Part shown: piece by piece, positions 1-11,170 of the stretch
Position numbering within the stretch: position 1 is the stretch's first letter
Layout: each line of letters starts with the position of its first letter
Origin: Apricaphanius iberus
Taxonomy: Eukaryota; Chordata; Actinopteri; Cyprinodontiformes; Aphaniidae
Direction: 5' to 3'
NCBI GenBank assembly: GCA_028564705.1
Contig: JAPXFQ010002104.1
Coordinates: 1,054,001 to 1,118,000, forward strand
Length of the DNA: 64,000 bases
Notes under the pieces: model-generated
Databases searched by the model: none
Seen by the model: the letters and a program-made list of their open reading frames with translations, nothing else
What the model was told of the DNA's origin: nothing
Translations under genes and position numbers: made by a program

Positions 1-33
1 TTATATTAAAAAATGCTGGAAGGTATGACTCAC

Positions 34-109
34 CAACACCTGCCTGAGAGGTGATCCATGATAGACGGAGGAACAGGATGACCCCCCAAATATTCAGCAT
101 GCAACGAAT
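34..109 (-). CDS. SLC12-like exon 4, transmembrane helix 1
   Basis: Seventy-six bases with a TTACAG acceptor and a GTGAGT donor. It encodes [18 protein letters not shown] followed by ITSQAGV, the near-invariant first helix of SLC12 transporters, which lines the ion path. Reading frame and phase follow directly from exon 3. Confidence 0.9.
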
Positions 110-3100
110 CTGTAACCAAAGATCAGTGGTTGCCGCCGTGCAATGTTTGCAAGGGTATAAGCTGAGTGTGTTACTTATACAGTGACCAGTTAATAAATTA
201 GAATTGTACAGAGGTTTCTTGATGTGTAAAAATATATTATACCACAGAGGATTCAATGTAAAATGAAGCTAAAAATCTCACCATGACCCCAACTACCCAG
301 CCAAATCTAACTGGAGCTTTCTGCTTTGGATCTTGAGACTCTTCATTTTCCATCATATCTGGTACTGGCAGGCTGCCTGAGTCAGAGGTGGATGCTCCAT
401 CCATTCCAAGCTCCACAACCTTGAATGCAACAGTAAGTCATGTAGTGAAACTCAAATATTGGGTAGCTTCAAATTGTTGAAATTAAGCAAAGAAATAAAA
501 TAAGTTGTTAAATCAAACAATCTATAGGGGATCCCTGCCTATTAGTGGTTCAGTATTTGCTGATTTTTTTTTTTTGTTAGCTTCTGCCATAGTGTTTTCA
601 CTGTGTATATTAATGTATATTAAGGTATATTTGGTGTTTGAACTGGCAAAACAGACAGTTGTGAACAGGTTTAAAATATTTGCAAATTTTAGCTTTTCAT
701 AAAATATGTTAGAATACGTATAAAATACAATACGCTATTGAATTTGTGTTCTTAAGCTATAATGAGTTTCTTATCGTTTCCAATTTGATTTTGTTTTATG
801 TATGCATAAAGAAGCTAAAGTAGTGTAATTAGTGTTGTGACATTTAAGTAGAATTTATGACAATTTAACAGTAGCTTTTTACATGTTTTAATTGTGTAGT
901 ACCAGTATATGGCATCTTTTAGTTAGACTGCCAATTGCCAAACATATGTTAGCATACAGATGGTGGATCATGATACACTTAAATGCATTTTCGCATTTAG
1001 TAACGGCAAATAAGTCACTCATTTGAAAAGTATATTTTCATTCACAACAGTTTAGTGGCAAAGCAGATTAATCAAAAATAACAAAAAACGAAAAAGAAGC
1101 TAAATTGCACAAATTTTAGAAGAGAAACTTGCCTCGAGCGTCTTGCGGAGGGTTTCAAGAGAAGGCCTGCTCCTCATCATCTGACGTGGCAAAGAATTGG
1201 CATAATGCTCCAGCTGGGGTACCAGGTCCATGGTGCTGTAGACGGAGGACCTGCGTAGCTCTGCCCTCGAGCCACGACGCTCTGATGAACTGTAGGTCAT
1301 TAGTGTGAAAGCAACAATATCACGTTAAATGATAAACTGGATAAAGTCCAGTACAATAAAGAAAAAAGACTGCAAAAAATTTGCCATAATCAGAAATTTT
1401 TAATTGCGAGGAGGTCTTACTAATGGTCTGAAAATGTGGTTTTCGTTTAATTTTTTTTTGTGGCTGAAAGAATTGGATCTTGATTCAGACAATATTTGAT
1501 CAAAGCATGTTTGCAACAGGTAGAATTATGTCAGCAGACTACATTTTAAAGCTGGTTTTCACATACGCCATATAAAAAAAGATGCATAAGCAGCACTTGA
1601 TAGTATTTCATACCCATAGGAGTTTCTGTCAATTTACGGCAGAATTCTAGCAATAATACATTTTTTCTAAATAACAGTAGAATAATGTTAAATCTGAGCT
1701 TTTTTAAGTTGAATGATGAATGCTGGAAAACTACGACAAAATAACGGTATTATGCAGTATTTCTTTAAGGGTGTACTTTTTTGAGCATCTTCTACAATCT
1801 GCATTCATCCTCACATCTCAAAGTATCTAAAGTGTAAGAAGAATGACTCCTGAGAATGTAAACTGTGGTTTTGAATAGTATAAGGTAAATTTAGACGAGA
1901 CACTGTGGTGTTATATCATTGACAGATAAATCATCAAGTGAAACACAATTTGCTAGCATTAGCATCTAAACTAGAGCCCTACTCCTATTCAAATTACTGG
2001 GGTGTTGTATTGTATTAAAGTGCTTCAGTGTCATTATTTGTAAGAGTGGGTCTGTTTTTTAATTATATATTTTACTAAGGTACGGAGCCCGGCAGGGGTC
2101 AGTTGCAGAAATAATTTTTGAGTACCCTCAGTTTACTAAACCGTGCGCACTGATTACGAATCCGTACCCTCGGTTTATCAAACTGTGTGACTGTCGGGGG
2201 CGGTCCTGTCAGCTTGATAATACTGCCTGGTTGTCATTAGAAAATAAAGTGCTTCTTTGGCAGAGTGGTTAATATACAGGATTGCCACCTAGTATGTTGT
2301 GGTTCAAATTCTGGTCATGTCATCAGTCTGTGTTTTATCACACAATTATTTTCTGGGGTGCCTGCAGGAAAGTAAGCTATGAACATAACCGTTGTTAAAA
2401 CCGGGGACATTTACCCGGCATCATTTATGAATTATTGTTTTGTCTCCACCACATAAAAACCAGATGTGGAATTTTTTAACAGTGCAGGTGTAACATCCAC
2501 TTATGCTCCCATTGCTAATTTCATATAAGCAGAATACAAACTAATGTCGCACTTAAACAGTTTGTTTTTGTGCGAATGTTTCTTGCATTCTTTGCTGCAT
2601 TCATATTACGTCCAATAAAGGCCTGCATTCAAAGTGGGCACTATATGGTAAATGGACTGAACTTATATAGCGCTTTTCTAGTCTTACAACAAGTAACTCA
2701 TATATCTTTAAGTGGACCTGGCATTAAAATTAGCATTTATTTAGGTTTTTGATCATATCTTTTAGTTCCCCCAGAAAAAACAAAGGGCCCGTTAACAGTA
2801 TGCTACTGTTAAAATAATTCACAGCATACTGAAAAATTACAGTAAAAAAGGTGCCAGTATTTTACTGTAATTTTACAGATGTTTTTTTACTTAGAGTGTA
2901 CTATTTTTTGTGTCGTAGATTGTTAAAAGTGTAAAAAACAAAACAAAAAATGTTCCCTTCTCGTTATTTTAACGTTTAAATACATTTACTTTAAAGGATT
3001 TCCTTTTAAATTTACTTGGGTCAAATGTTTTGGGAGTAGCCTACTCGATTACGCTTCCCACACTTGTCACTAGTAATTGAATTTTTTTCCACTCCTACTG

Positions 3101-4346
3101 ATAATGCCTTGCTCAAACACACTTTCTCAGTGCTTCCAAAACATTTGCTGTTGAACTGAGATCAGGGCGCTGTGATGCCTACTCCAAAACACAGACTTTC
3201 TTTTCTCTGAATCCCTTATGTTACTTACTTGCTGAGTCATTATCTGTTTGGGAAGGCCTTGTAAGCCAAAGTTTTACTTCACAGTTGATTTATAATATTT
3301 GTTATTATGTCATTTTTTTTCAAGCTCACAAGTCCCTCATATAACACACACACACACACACACATGATAGTGACAACTGAGTAACTCTCAATTGTAAATG
3401 CCCTTCCATTTCATCTAAATGTGACTATTGTGATTTAGACCAAAATTTTCTACTATTAATCAGGCCAAAAGAAAGGTATCTAAAGGTCTCCAAATAGTTG
3501 GTGTTTGTTCTTCAGCGGATCTGTAAACTGGTTAGTCTGGGGAAAGAGCTTCTTCTCTGAGTGGCCTTTCGGCCCATGTTGGCGTTGGACACAGCGTTTA
3601 ATGAAACTGTTTCACCAGCCTCTGCTACCATCTTCACAAGTCTTTTACTTTTGTTCTAGGATATCTATTATGAAACTCTGACTTTGAACAAAGCGATACA
3701 AAATATCTCAAACAATTCTCACACATTAATGCCCATTAGAAAAAAAGCAAATAACTGTACTAATCCCACCTGACCTATCACAGGATAACCCCAGTCTGAT
3801 ATAATGTAAGATTGTGAAAACAAATGTAATATATTGCAAATATAGTGTATGTGAATATGTGTTTGCAGCTGTATTAAGATTTATTACCATCAAATTGACT
3901 GACATCTTGGGTAGATTTAGCTATAGACCTCCTTCATTTGAAAAATAATGAAAAATTATGATTAGATATCTACAAGCAGCTGTGGAAAGGAGTTTTATTC
4001 TTTTATTTATTATTTCCTGGAAGCTTAATTTGTAGACGGAAATGGGAAGATGTGCAACTCAGCTTCTATCTCTAACCTGATTTTAAAGCAAAGGTGTGCA
4101 GTTAACTTCCCTTCAAGAGATCCTGCGTCATCATCACAAAACGTTTGTGTTAAAGGTGAAAACTGACAGCACCAACCTTGATTCCTCATCGGAGACAACG
4201 ATTGTTGGAGGAATTTGTAGCCCTTGACCCCGATGGGCGGTGTTGCCTCCAAAATGGTGTGGAGAGTACCTGGGAGGTCCCTCCTCATTGGAGGAAAAGT
4301 GCACACCTCGGGCCAGTACATTCCGTTTCGATGCAAATTGCCCCAT
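34..4346 (-). CDS. SLC12 cation-chloride cotransporter, NCC-like, 5' part (four exons, continues off left edge)
   Basis: Electroneutral Na-Cl (or K-Cl) cotransporter of the plasma membrane. Four exons on the minus strand join in phase: 4177-4346, 1133-1289, 282-419 and 34-109. The predicted N-terminus starts MGQFASKR and is followed by a hydrophilic, serine-rich tail. It then has a block of NCC/NKCC type ([14 protein letters not shown], then RPSLETL) and the family hallmark leading into the first membrane helix ([10 protein letters not shown], then [18 protein letters not shown]). The last block is diagnostic of SLC12. The HYANS segment and the tail suggest the NCC branch (slc12a3 or the fish-specific slc12a10), but which one cannot be settled from about 170 residues. 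Exon phases are consistent at all three junctions. The donor after exon 2 is GC rather than GT. The rest of the transporter lies to the left of the window. Confidence 0.88.
282..419 (-). CDS. SLC12-like exon 3, linker into first membrane helix
   Basis: Exactly 46 codons, phase 0 at both ends, with an AAG acceptor and a GTGAGA donor. An acidic linker ([17 protein letters not shown]) is followed by the conserved [10 protein letters not shown] that opens the SLC12 transport domain. Confidence 0.88.
1133..1289 (-). CDS. SLC12-like exon 2, N-terminal regulatory region
   Basis: Fifty-two codons after a 1-nt split codon. The acceptor is a pyrimidine-rich tract ending in CTACAG. The peptide has Arg/Ser-rich [14 protein letters not shown], then [15 protein letters not shown] and [12 protein letters not shown]. 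In NCC/NKCC proteins this region precedes the membrane domain, and a Thr/Ser cluster just before it is the usual site of WNK-SPAK/OSR1 phosphorylation; SSVYST is the likely equivalent here. The exon ends CTCGAG followed by GCAAGT, a GC-AG type donor. Confidence 0.82.
2079..2222. repeat. Interspersed repeat with internal near-duplicate
   Basis: Two related copies of a roughly 40-base unit lie in tandem: GTACCCTCAGTTTACTAAAC near 2122 and GTACCCTCGGTTTATCAAAC near 2164. The stretch is more GC-rich than its surroundings and sits in intron 1 of the SLC12-like gene. The family was not identified. Confidence 0.45.
2249..2395 (+). repeat. tRNA-derived SINE fragment
   Basis: An A-box-like TGGCAGAGTGG (2258-2268) is followed 32 bases later by a B-box-like GGTTCAAATTC (2301-2311), the spacing of an internal Pol III promoter. 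The sequence cannot fold into a normal tRNA, so this is read as a SINE head and not a working tRNA gene. Confidence 0.55.
2399..2580 (+). repeat. Diverged end fragment related to the 7138-10684 element
   Basis: The order GGGGACAT, ATTTATGA, TTTTGTC(T/C)CCAC, TTTTTAACAG, AGCAGAATAC is shared with 7160-7285, the left end of the 3.5-kb element. The match is patchy and only the terminal region is present. Confidence 0.5.
3345..3364 (+). repeat. (CA)n microsatellite, short
   Basis: Simple dinucleotide run within intron 1 of the SLC12-like gene. Confidence 0.9.
4177..4346 (-). CDS. SLC12-like exon 1, cytoplasmic N-terminus
   Basis: Begins at the ATG whose complement is CAT at 4344-4346 and ends at a GTTGGT donor, leaving a split codon (AG). 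The next exon supplies T, giving Ser. The peptide begins MGQFAS, has a [11 protein letters not shown] stretch and ends near [12 protein letters not shown]. The same frame stays open upstream to an ATG at 4469, so a longer start is possible. I prefer 4346 because the peptide upstream of it has no family character. Confidence 0.7.
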
Positions 4347-6529
4347 CAGCACGTCCTTTGGGGTTCTTGCCGAGTAAAACTGAGAAATACAAGTAAACCT
4401 TTGACTGGTGTTGTTTTGTGCTGTTATAAACAACATTTTTAATGCAACAAAATTAACAGTATGGGACAAATACTGGTTTAGTATTTCATTTTTAAAAATT
4501 CTATCTGTTTTTTTATAAAAGCTACCACAATGTAAATAGAGTAGATTTTATTTTCTAACCCCATTAATCATGTGCACAAAACCAAATGCGTATGTGGTTA
4601 ATTATACAGTACTTTGGTGTAAACCCTTTAAGTTCAGCAGGATGTTACTGAACAGTCACAATTATAAAAAAAAAAAAAAATGTTTTACGTGAATCAATTC
4701 TACAATCATATTTGACTGTAGATCTATAAATCTTTCCCAAATCAGCCGCGAAAAACAAATGTGAATCTATGCTACAACTTTTGACTCTGGAAAATATTTT
4801 CTCGATCTAACGTGAAATATAAAGTGAAAAGAATCCATATACTCACAAGTGGTTTCTTCAGATAATGAAGGAGGTGCTGTCCCAAGATGAAATGTGTGCC
4901 TTTTATCAATGCAACGCTAAACTCTTGTAATTTATACCTTCGGTGAGGCAGGTTACATCCCCTCCCATTTACTTCATGTACTTTCCTCCCCTTCACAGAC
5001 ACACACACACGCACACACACACATTCACACATCTTCTGTCTTTATTAAACACACATCCACCCATGCACACACGCGTGCACACACCCACAAGCTTGGGCAC
5101 ACATGCAAACACAAACCTATAGTTCCTATGTTGTCTAATTTTCCTTATCTAGTTTCTGGAAGATGGTGTCTGGAAATTTTAGTTTTCGACACACAACAAT
5201 GGAAGCATGTGGCCCTGGTTTGTTACAAAACAAAGTTTTTGGAGTAAACAGAAAAAAAAAAGCGGGTATGATGGTTATGGAAGATTAATAAGATATGTTT
5301 CTAATATTATGATTAGTGAAATCAATAAAAAGCGTTAAAAAAACTATTCAAATGAACTGTGATCAACAATGTGACATACATATCACTAATTAAGCAAAAT
5401 TAGATTTTCTTCCAATTTCACTTGTTTCAGATGTTATATTTTATTGTAACTAATTTTTCACATTTAATGGAGTACATGTAAAAATTAAAACTGTAACTCA
5501 ACTTTTTTTTCCAGAATTGTTGACTATACATGGACTCATATTGTTTTCTATATCAATAAGAAACAGGAAGATCCTCCTACGCTTTCTCACCGACCATACT
5601 AAAATAGTATCAGGGGCCCCTATGCCTATCGGTTCCATTGTAGTCCAAGAAAGAAATGACTTTAGTAACTTCGGGAACCAAATGCCTCTGCAAACAGCAT
5701 TGATTTAAATCTAATTAAACACTAGTTTATATTTAACATTTAAACAATGAGTACTATCAACTGTTGCAGGAAACCAAAAATGAAATATTGCAGCCAAATG
5801 GGGAAACAAAATCTGCTTTATTCGCGGAATTTTCCATTTATTGCAGATCAGACGTTCTTTACCCAAACGTCTTGTTAAAACGCACTACTAGCTAAAAAAA
5901 GTACACTACAATAACAACATTGAGTAGCCCTTAACAGGTGGAGATGTTTTACAGTGTGTTCTTCATACTGCTGCTATAATTAAACCTGTTCTAAAGCTTT
6001 GAATACCCTACTTGCGCACAAAGCCTTTGTACTCTATCTGAAGTCACATATTGCACCCACGCTACTGGAAGAGAAAAGTGAGGTATGTCTTTGCGAATAC
6101 AAAATGAATTATCAGCCTATTATATTTGTAACATTTGTGTGAAGTAAAGACCAGGAAATATTGTTTTCATATGTTTGGAAAATGGAGCAAATGGGAAAGG
6201 TACATTTCAATAAGGATCAATAGAATAATTTTAAAATTGGTGTTATTTTCTGTCAGATTTAATTAGTCTCATACATCATTGTGAAGGAATTAAGGCCCTC
6301 CCTGTTTTATCTGATTGCTTCATTTTTTTTAAAGAGATTTCATAAGCCTTATCATACCTCCTACTCTGCTCTGGTGCTTCACTTCAAAGCCTGTGAGAGA
6401 TCCACAAAAGTCAGACATTTGGGTGAGCCTCAGATTTTTTGAAGAGGTCTGCTTTGCTTATATCCAAGGACAATAACAGTGGCTCAGTAGTGCTACTAAA
6501 ATTATAAATAAGAAGTCAAAGTGAAGTCA
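4347..6529. other. Upstream region of the SLC12-like gene, no gene seen
   Basis: AT-rich sequence 5' of the first recognised coding exon. It holds an A-run near 4665-4680 and a long imperfect CA-rich tract at about 5000-5115. A promoter or 5' UTR exon for the transporter may lie here, but I could not identify a core element. Confidence 0.5.
4999..5115 (+). repeat. Imperfect CA-rich microsatellite
   Basis: Interrupted (CA/CG/CC) dinucleotide tracts. The Cys/Val-rich reading frame on the opposite strand here is only the translation of this repeat. Confidence 0.85.
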
Positions 6530-7137
6530 GTTTAGAAAAGGTTATAATGCCTTTTCTAAAGCTTTGGGACTCCAGCGAACTACAGAGAGCCATTATCCAC
6601 TAATGGCGAAAACGTGGAACAGTGGTGAACCTTGAGTGGCCAGCCGACCAATATTACCCCAGGAAAGCAGCGATGACTCATTCATGAGGTCAAAAACGGC
6701 CCCACCGCAACAGGACTTCAGGCCTCACTTGTCTTATTTAAGGACAGATTATCTGACTCCTCCATAAGAAAGAGACTAGGCAAAAATTATCTGCATGGCA
6801 GAGTTTCAAGACGAAAAAAAAGGAATGGTGAGCAAAATTAACATTAAGGCTTGTCTTAAATTAGCGAAAAGCATTTTGATGATCCCAAAGACTTTCTGAA
6901 AAATTTTCTGTGAGTTGACAAGACCAAAAGTGAACGTCTTGAAAATGTTGTGTGTCCTGATACATCTGGCATAAAATTAACACAACATTTAAGAAAAAAA
7001 AAAGCATACCAACAATAAAATATACCGGCGGCCTGGGACTGTTTTGATGCTTCAGGACCTGGAAGATTTGCTGTAATAAGTGGAACTATATATTGTACTG
7101 TAAAACCATGTCCGGCCATCTGTTTGTGACCTCAAGC
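6530..7137 (+). mobile_element. Tc1-like transposon remnant, 5' part
   Basis: Decayed Tc1/mariner-family DNA transposon on the plus strand. The order of fragments follows a Tc1 transposase: a helix-turn-helix region near 6560-6640 (AAGCTTTGGGACTCCAGCGA and onward), then the catalytic core near 6840-7125 (LAVI-type segment and SGHLFVTSS at the end). Many stops and frameshifts make it inactive. The copy continues at 10685 after a later insertion. Confidence 0.82.
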
Positions 7138-7509
7138 ATAGGCGTCATTTTAACTGGGGAGGCCGGGGACATGTCCCCAGCAATATTTATGATTGACAGG
7201 TTTGTCCCCACTAAGCCTGATGCGTACATTTTTAACAGCCACTTCTGCTCCTAGTAAAGTATCTAAACAGAATACTATTGAATTCACTCAATTCCAGTTT
7301 CTTGAGCAGTCATGTTTCTTTCTGCTCATTTACATTAGATCTAAAACGTTTTTAACACCTGAATCCGACGGGCTTAATTTCTATCATTGTCCACGGTCTC
7401 GGATCGAGCTCGGGCTTTAACGGTCATCTGATCATCTCATTAGTGCAATAATTTATAATAAAGCGTTGCAATGGGCCACTAAGATTATTCTACCTGTCAA
7501 GATGCTCCC

Positions 7510-7750
7510 GGTGTTATGCCGAGAACGGCATGCCTGCCGGGATTTGCATCCCCTGCCGCGGGAACGCGCATCGTTGTAAACTCGCTGATAACGATGAGAA
7601 AATGGATTAAAATACCAGCAACGCAACAGTTTTTAGATATACTCGTAATATTACCGTGTTTCTTATGTATGTACATCCTGAAAGCGTAATATATGATCAC
7701 AGTTGAACGTATATAAAAAAAGAAATCCCGGCTGTTATCCAAACACTTTT
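7510..7750 (-). repeat. Left arm of 241-bp inverted repeat
   Basis: Reverse complement of 8691-8931, same length, with only a handful of mismatches. It lies inside the 3.5-kb insertion. Both arms contain the same open frame (NSRDFFFYIRSTVIIYYAF), which I do not recognise. Confidence 0.85.
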
Positions 7751-8690
7751 GACTTTACGGTTTTAACGTCACTGTGTCCCAGATGTATTTTTCCGTGCTC
7801 TGCTGTTTATGTGTCACATTCTCCGTGTTTTTTCTGTTAATAGCGTGGTAGTTAAAGCATTTTATGACAACTAAACGTTTTAAAGTGGGGATTAAAGGGC
7901 TAGATGTCGATGCAAAAAAGGACAGTATGAGTAGGAAAAACGTTCTATCCGATTGTAATGGCAGACTGCACAATTTTGTGATCAGTTCATCTAAAAATTC
8001 TTAAATAACAGTCTTCATAAATACTCTGGGGGGTTGGGGGGGGGGTTATTATGAAGTTCATTAAGTTAAAGCAGTATTTTATCAATAAAGTACAAAAAAA
8101 CCTCCTACCTCGTTGTTTGTATGTGTATACCCCTCTTCAAAAACTCGAAGCAGCTCACAATTTTCAATTCTCACTAAAGCATAGCCTACCATCTCTTTTA
8201 ACACTAAAAAAGATGGCACAGATTTTAAAATCACACCATCAGCCCAAAGAACATGCATTGTTTTGTTGAATACATAAATAATTGGCTAAAATATTCGATA
8301 CAAAAATCTCTAAAATAGCTGGGTGTCTTTTAGCAATGGAAATTTGTAAAATGCCAACATTTAATCCCATAATTGTCCCACAGAGCTGTGATTCCAGCCT
8401 ACTCATAAAGCAAGTGCAACTGTATAGAAAATGATGTATCAATAATAACTCAATCATTCTTGTAAATAACAGGAGATGCATTTTATAGCATCCCAGTAGC
8501 TCAGAGGACATATGGAATTATGTAGAGTATGAAGTATCATTCATAACTATAATCATTATCTGAAATAATAGGGGATGCTTTTCACAGCAGGCTAAATATC
8601 CAGATGCCGAAAAAGGCACCCCCTCTGTTTTAAACCCAAAAATGATCATATGGAGTTGGAATTCACACCAGTAGCCGAGAGGACATATGG

Positions 8691-8931
8691 AAAAGTGTTT
8701 GGATAACAGCCGGGATTTCTTTTTTTATATACGTTCAACTGTGATCATATATTACGCTTTCAGGATGTACATACATAAGAAACACGGTAATATTACGAGT
8801 ATATCTAAAATCTGTTGCGTTGCTGGTATTTTAATCCGTTTTCTCATCGTTATCAGCGAGTTTACAACGATGCGCGTTCCCGCGGCAGAGGACGCAAATC
8901 TCGGCAGGCATGGCGTTCTCGGCATAACACC
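8691..8931 (+). repeat. Right arm of 241-bp inverted repeat
   Basis: Pairs with 7510-7750 across a 940-bp spacer. Just before it, a 24-base phrase at 8493-8516 recurs at 8668-8691 with two mismatches, so part of the spacer is also duplicated directly. Confidence 0.85.
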
Positions 8932-10684
8932 TGCACACCACATGCGTTATGATGTTAAAGACCCACTCCTCTCAGATGAAAACATTCTCCGACTGCTGCG
9001 CTGCGATCTCACAGAAAATGCTGAAGTATAAATGCACTATTATCCCAAGTCTCAAATTGCAGAAGTCTCCTTCATTTATATAGCAGCTCCCGATGCTCAC
9101 AAGTTAAAAAAAATCTCCTGAAATCTAGACCAAGCGGATGCAAGAGAAACGCTTCGCTGTTTGGTGGATTTTTTTTATAGCACAATTTAAATGCTTTCTT
9201 TACAGCACACTAACGCGCATTGTGTTCTGCGTCCTAAATGATTGGAGGCAAGCATTAATCTCCTCGTTATGTGTCCCGTGCTTGCCAAAGTTATTATTTC
9301 TGGTTTTAAAAATTTATCATGCAGAAGAAAAAAAAGACGCACAAAAAACTGCCTATAATTATGTTCTACACTCGGAAACGACACCTGGCTGCTCAGAAAC
9401 TTTCAGGGGAGAAAAAAACCCACCGAGCGGCGCAACAGCAGAGAGACCGTAGCTACTGCGTAATACTTGATGTTTTAATTCTACGAAGGTTTGAGTGTTA
9501 AAACTAGTGAGAAATGTGATTAAATGTTAATGTATGTCTGAGAAATTTTTTAAAAGGTTTGTGGCGAGGGGTTTTACAGCCTTGAAACATAATAATTGTA
9601 AAAAAAAAAATAATAAAAAAAAAAAAAATAAGATGATTACTTTGCAGATTTGTGGGTTATTTTTAGAACCCCCACAATAAATGAGGGACCATTGTAAATG
9701 AAATTGAATGGGTCTGGTTTATTTTCTACGGGTGAGTAGCAAGGAACAAAATATTCATGCAATATTTTTGCTGGTTAAAGACTCCCAAAGATGATATGCT
9801 GACATACTGGAATGCTGTAGAGAACATGCCAGAATACTAACCTACTTTGCTCTGAAGGCGAAAAAATCTCGTTATCTCTGCATCCAGCTTCCAGAGAGAG
9901 ACACTTCTGCGACTAGGCAACGGAGAACCAGGGAGTGGACAACATTTCCATCACAGTTAAAAATCAAAAAGAAAAATAACTTGATCCATTATTTAAAGTA
10001 TATAGTGCAGTGAATTATTAGTCTTTTATTATACTGCAGCTGAAATGTATATGCAGAAATCACTGTGCAGAAACCAAACACTGTGTCCAGTCTGGCAATC
10101 CCCTCCTGCTCCTAACACCAAAACAACATATGAACATTTTCCTATTTGGGACTCTTAAACAAAACATAAGTTATGTCGCATAAAATAAACTTTGTCCCGC
10201 GGAGCTGTGAAATTCAATTTTGTTTGTTTGTTCCACCTGAAACAACTTTATGTGGATCACGCACAGGTAGCTGCCCTATTGTAGGACTGTCAGCTGTAAG
10301 TTCAATTTAAAGTTTCTCCACTCAGAATGATGTTGGGGTTGCAAAAGGAGCGCGTTTTATTGTTGCACATTCTTCTGGTGCGAGTATATATCATATTCAA
10401 CATTGTTCTTTGTGCTACGTTGTGGATTTTAGTCATTCTTCCCAAACAACAACCTATTGGTGAAGTTTGAAAAGGAAAACAGTTAAACATATGGCTTTTA
10501 ACTTGTATTGATTTACTAAAGATGCGATTTTCACCACGTTTATAGCCAACTCTGCAGTGCATATTGTAATGAGATGAATACTTAGAAGCTATATTAATAT
10601 TTAATGAGTATCCCCACCAATAATCAAACCGCATTCAAGTTAATAATTACGTCCCCACCAATTTTAAAAACAAACTGACGCCCT

Positions 10685-11170
10685 TGACCTCAAGCTTAAT
10701 CTAACTTGGGTTCTGAGTTAGGGCAATGGTCCAAACACACCAACGAGTCCACGTCTGACTGGCCGAGGAAAAAATAACAGTAAGTCTTTGCAGTGGTTCA
10801 GACAAAGTCCTGACCGGTGTTTTATTGAGTTGCTGTGCCTTGACCTTAAAAAGAAGGAAAACCATGGCTGAACTACAACAACTTTTGCAAAGATTAGTCT
10901 GGAAAAAAATCCCTCACAGTTTTAAAAGCCTCATTGCAAGGCTAAGTGGGGCCCAACCAACTATTACATTTAGGGAGCAATTATTTTCTCACACAGTGCC
11001 ATGTAGGCTTGGATTTTTTTTCTTCCTTAATAATTATAAACTTAAACTAAAACTGCACTTTGTGTTTGTCTTTGACTAATATTTAAATTCATTTGATGAT
11101 CTGAAACACTTAAGTGAGACAAAGAGGCAAAATTAGGAAGGGGACCAATACTTTCTCACACCAATGTATA
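10685..11170 (+). mobile_element. Tc1-like transposon remnant, 3' part
   Basis: Resumes exactly where the first half stops, repeating TGACCTCAAGC. It continues through a degraded form of the HTSKSTSEWL-type region and the C-terminal Leu-rich part (AELQQLLQRLVWKKIP, near 10865-10910). It ends in AT-rich noncoding DNA finishing with CTTTCTCACACCAATGTA, a Tc1-type terminus. Confidence 0.82.

Larger units (their letters stand above)
7138..10684. mobile_element. 3.5-kb DNA-transposon-like insertion with 11-bp target duplication
   Basis: An exact 11-base direct repeat, TGACCTCAAGC, lies at 7127-7137 and 10685-10695. The sequence between interrupts an otherwise collinear Tc1 copy. The ends are imperfect inverted repeats: TAGGCGTCATTT on the left, AGGGCGTCAGTTT when the right end is reverse-complemented. 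Both are followed inside by a GGTGGGGAC-like or GGGGAC block. No transposase domain was recognised, so it is probably non-autonomous. A 9-11 bp duplication is usual for Mutator-like elements, but the superfamily is not proven. Confidence 0.72.

Noticed and set aside
2251..2325. A tRNA gene
   Set aside because: A- and B-box-like motifs are present, but I could not form a proper acceptor stem or anticodon arm; a SINE head is the better reading.
4178..4442. Two plus-strand frames of 72 residues
   Set aside because: They are shadows of SLC12-like exon 1 on the minus strand, which joins in phase to family-typical exons.
4772..5032. Cys/Val-rich minus-strand peptide
   Set aside because: Its N-terminal half is the translation of a CA-rich microsatellite.
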